Assembly: GCA_021819535.1 (NCBI GenBank) | Contig: JAKAQU010000158.1 | Coordinates: 1 to 6,824, forward strand | Origin: Pseudomonadota bacterium | GTDB lineage: Bacteria; Pseudomonadota; Alphaproteobacteria; Acetobacterales; Acetobacteraceae | Reading direction: 5' to 3' | Length of the DNA stretch: 6,824 nucleotides | In this document: positions 4,631 to 6,824 of the stretch, piece after piece | Numbering within the stretch: the first letter of the stretch is position 1 | How the letters are laid out: the number at the start of each line of letters is the position of its first letter | Notes under the pieces: generated by a model | Databases searched by the model: none | What the model was told of the DNA's origin: nothing | Seen by the model: only the letters and a program-made list of their open reading frames with translations | Made by a program: the position numbers and the translations under genes

Positions 4631-6824
4631 TCATCGCGGCGGATTGACGGCCATGTCCTCGACCTCGGCGGCGACGATGGCGCTGATATTGACGATCCCG
4701 CGCGCGGTGACGCTCGGCACCAGAGCATGCACAGGCTTGCTCATGCCAAGCAAGAGCGGGCCGACGACGAGGCCATCCGCCGCCGCCTTGAGGAGGTTGA
4801 AGGCGATATTCGCGGCGTCGAGATTGGGCATGACGAGGAGATTGGCGGTGCCGGAGAGCCGGCTGTCGGAGACCGCGCGCTCGCGGATGGCGGCGCTGAG
4901 GGCGGCGTCGGCGTGCATTTCGCCGTCGATTTCGAGGCTCGGATCCTGGGCCCGGATCAGTGCCAGAGCGGCCCGCATCTTGCGCGCCGACGGCGTGTTC
5001 GAGGCGCCGAAACTGGAATGCGACAGCAGCGCCGCCTTCGGCGTCAGCCCGAAGCCGAGCACCGCGCGCGCGGCGAGCGCGGTCATCTCGGCGATCTGCT
5101 CGGCGCTCGGATCGACATTGAGATGGGTGTCGCAGAGAAACAAAACGCCGGTCGGCAGAATGATGCAGGAGAGCGCATAGACGCGGGAAACCTCGGCACG
5201 GGCGGGAATGATCGGGAGGATATATTTCATGTGCTGCCACCAATCCCCCGAACCGCCGACGATCGCGGCATCGACCGCCCCGGTCGCGAGCAGCATGGCG
5301 GCGACGACGCTGGTGCGGTTGCGCATCCTGCGCGCCGCCGCCGCCGGCGGCACGCCGCGCCGCCCGACGAGGCATTGATAGGGCGCGATCAGCGGCGCGA
5401 TCGTCTCCTCGTCGCGCTCGGCATCGATCACCTGCACCTCGCCCGCGAGATCGAGGCGGAGCCCCATCTCGCGCACCCTTGCCGCGATGATTTCGCGCCG
5501 GCCGAGCAGCACCGGCCGCGCCACCCCCTCATCGAGCACCATCTGCGCCGCCCGCAAGACGCGCTCGTCCTCGCCCTCGGCATAGGCGATGCGCTTCGGC
5601 GCCTTGCGCGCCGCTTCGAACACCGGGCGCATGAGCTGGCCGGAGCGGAACACGAAGCGTTCGAGATCGCGGCGATAGAGATCGAAATCGGCGATCGGCC
5701 GGCGCGCGACCCCGCTTTCCATCGCCGCCTTCGCCACCGCCGGCGCGATCTGCAGGATCAGGCGCGGATCGAAGGGTTTGGGGATGATGTAATCAGGCCC
5801 GAACACCGGCGCCGCCCCGCCATAGGCCGCCGCCACCACCTCGCTCGCCTCGATGCGCGCGAGTTCCGCCATCGCCTCGACGGCGGCAAGCTTCATCGTC
5901 TCGTTGATCGTGCTCGCCCCGACATCGAGGGCGCCGCGGAAGATGAAGGGAAAGCAGAGCACATTGTTGACCTGGTTCGGATAATCGCTGCGCCCGGTCG
6001 CGATCACGGCATCCGGGCGGGCGGCGCGCACGAGGTCGGGGGCGATCTCCGGCTCGGGATTGGCGAGTGCGAGGATCAGCGGATTCGGCGCCAGAAGCCC
6101 GAGCCATTCCGGGCGCAGCACGCGCGGCGCGGAAAGCCCGAGGAAAATATCGGCGCCCGGCAGCACGTCTTCGAGCCGCCGCGCATCGGTCGGATGGGCA
6201 TAGCGGGCCATGTTGGGGAGCATGCCTTCCCGCCCGGCATGGACCACGCCATCCTTGTCGGTGAGCGTCACATGCTCGACCCGCACCCCCATCTCGACCA
6301 GGAGATCGACGCAGGCGAGTGCCGCCGCCCCGGCGCCCGAGGTCACCAGCCTGACCTCCGCGAGGCGCTTTCCCTGCAACAAAAGCCCGTTGCGAATGGC
6401 GGCGGCAACCGTGATCGCGGTGCCGTGCTGATCGTCGTGAAACACCGGAATACCCATCCGGCCGCGGAGCCGCGCCTCGATCTCGAAACACTCCGGCGCC
6501 TTGATGTCTTCGAGGTTGATCGCGCCGAATGTCGGCTCCAGTGCTGCGACGACATCGCAGAAACGCGCGGGATCGGCGGCATCGACCTCGATGTCGAAGA
6601 CATCGATGCCGGCGAATTTCTTGAACAGAACCGCCTTTCCCTCCATCACCGGCTTGCCGGCGAGCGCGCCGATATTGCCAAGGCCGAGCACCGCGGTGCC
6701 GTTGGAGATGACGGCGACGAGATTGCCGCGCGCGGTCAGATCGTAAGCGCAAGCCGCATCGGCGGCGATCGCCTCGCAGGCGGCGGCAACGCCGGGGGAA
6801 TAGGCGAGTGCCAGATCGCGCTGG
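4631..6824 (-). CDS. maeB: Malic enzyme with phosphotransacetylase-like domain, MaeB type (5' partial)
   Basis: Oxidative decarboxylation of malate to pyruvate with NADP (or NAD), linking the TCA cycle to pyruvate in the cytoplasm. 730 codons are visible and the frame runs off the right edge. By comparison with the usual 750-770 residues, about 30 N-terminal residues are missing. Visible residues 1-13 read QRDLALAYSPGVA with the conserved Tyr8. EGKAVLFKKFAGIDVFDIE (62-80) carries the conserved lysines, EDIKAPECF (105-113) and HDDQHGTA (129-136) the metal ligands, and TSGAGAAA (161-168) the nucleotide-binding turn. NPEPEI (255-260) and NQVNNVLCFPF (283-293) complete the malic domain. From about 395 follows a phosphotransacetylase-like domain (AYAEGEDERVLRAA, LLSHSSFGASNTPSARKMRAAL, DGEMHADAAL, NLDAANIAFNLLK). 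In MaeB proteins this domain is regulatory, sensing acetyl-CoA, and not a working transacetylase. The segment GSGDWWQHMKYILPII looks divergent from the MaeB sequences I know. It is the first visible gene of the probable maeB-galU-algC transcript; its promoter is outside the window. Confidence 0.95.
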   Translation of the reverse strand, partial: QRDLALAYSPGVAAACEAIAADAACAYDLTARGNLVAVISNGTAVLGLGNIGALAGKPVMEGKAVLFKKFAGIDVFDIEVDAADPARFCDVVAALEPTFGAINLEDIKAPECFEIEARLRGRMGIPVFHDDQHGTAITVAAAIRNGLLLQGKRLAEVRLVTSGAGAAALACVDLLVEMGVRVEHVTLTDKDGVVHAGREGMLPNMARYAHPTDARRLEDVLPGADIFLGLSAPRVLRPEWLGLLAPNPLILALANPEPEIAPDLVRAARPDAVIATGRSDYPNQVNNVLCFPFIFRGALDVGASTINETMKLAAVEAMAELARIEASEVVAAAYGGAAPVFGPDYIIPKPFDPRLILQIAPAVAKAAMESGVARRPIADFDLYRRDLERFVFRSGQLMRPVFEAARKAPKRIAYAEGEDERVLRAAQMVLDEGVARPVLLGRREIIAARVREMGLRLDLAGEVQVIDAERDEETIAPLIAPYQCLVGRRGVPPAAAARRMRNRTSVVAAMLLATGAVDAAIVGGSGDWWQHMKYILPIIPARAEVSRVYALSCIILPTGVLFLCDTHLNVDPSAEQIAEMTALAARAVLGFGLTPKAALLSHSSFGASNTPSARKMRAALALIRAQDPSLEIDGEMHADAALSAAIRERAVSDSRLSGTANLLVMPNLDAANIAFNLLKAAADGLVVGPLLLGMSKPVHALVPSVTARGIVNISAIVAAEVEDMAVNPPR

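Noticed and set aside
4188..5180. 330-codon open frame on the plus strand across galU and maeB
   Set aside because: It is antisense to two strongly supported genes, crosses their boundary, and its serine/arginine/alanine-rich translation has no family resemblance. It is a by-product of high GC content.
1..6824. CRISPR array or defence/toxin-antitoxin system
   Set aside because: There are no regularly spaced repeats beyond the two-copy motif at 64-104, and no cas, nuclease or toxin-like protein in any frame.

Overview
The window looks like a piece of a high-GC alphaproteobacterial chromosome. Gene content and protein style fit Rhodospirillales, perhaps Acetobacteraceae, but that placement is inference from composition and family resemblance, not from a search.

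The right two thirds (about 2293-6824) is ordinary core metabolism, all on the minus strand. In order of transcription it holds a MaeB-type malic enzyme with a phosphotransacetylase-like tail (its start lies beyond the right edge), then galU (UTP-glucose-1-phosphate uridylyltransferase, TTG start), then an AlgC/PgmG-type phosphomannomutase/phosphoglucomutase. Gaps are only 36 and 19 nt, so these three probably share a transcript. The mutase makes glucose-1-phosphate (and mannose-1-phosphate) and GalU turns glucose-1-phosphate into UDP-glucose, a precursor for surface polysaccharide. The malic enzyme supplies pyruvate and reduced nicotinamide cofactor, and its link to the sugar genes may only be shared transcription.

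Next on the minus strand comes a 258-nt, notably AT-rich intergenic region with nested inverted repeats (a likely terminator for the mutase gene plus a second structured part). It is followed by a secreted GlcG/HbpS-family (DUF336) protein and a complete tRNA-Val(CAC) gene with encoded CCA.

The left end (1-1367) has an accessory character: a 392-nt gene-poor stretch with a G-run tract, a DUF5681-family protein, and the 3' part of a trypsin-like serine protease gene on the plus strand. Protease homology begins abruptly at about position 110. Immediately upstream are two copies of an 18-bp direct repeat that look like the end of an insertion sequence (IS21-like architecture is the best guess), so the protease appears to have been cut by a transposon whose body lies off the left edge.

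I see no CRISPR array, defence island, biosynthetic cluster or other clearly undescribed multi-gene system. The items most worth a second look are the structured AT-rich intergenic element, the IS/protease junction, and the tRNA-flanked accessory strip.
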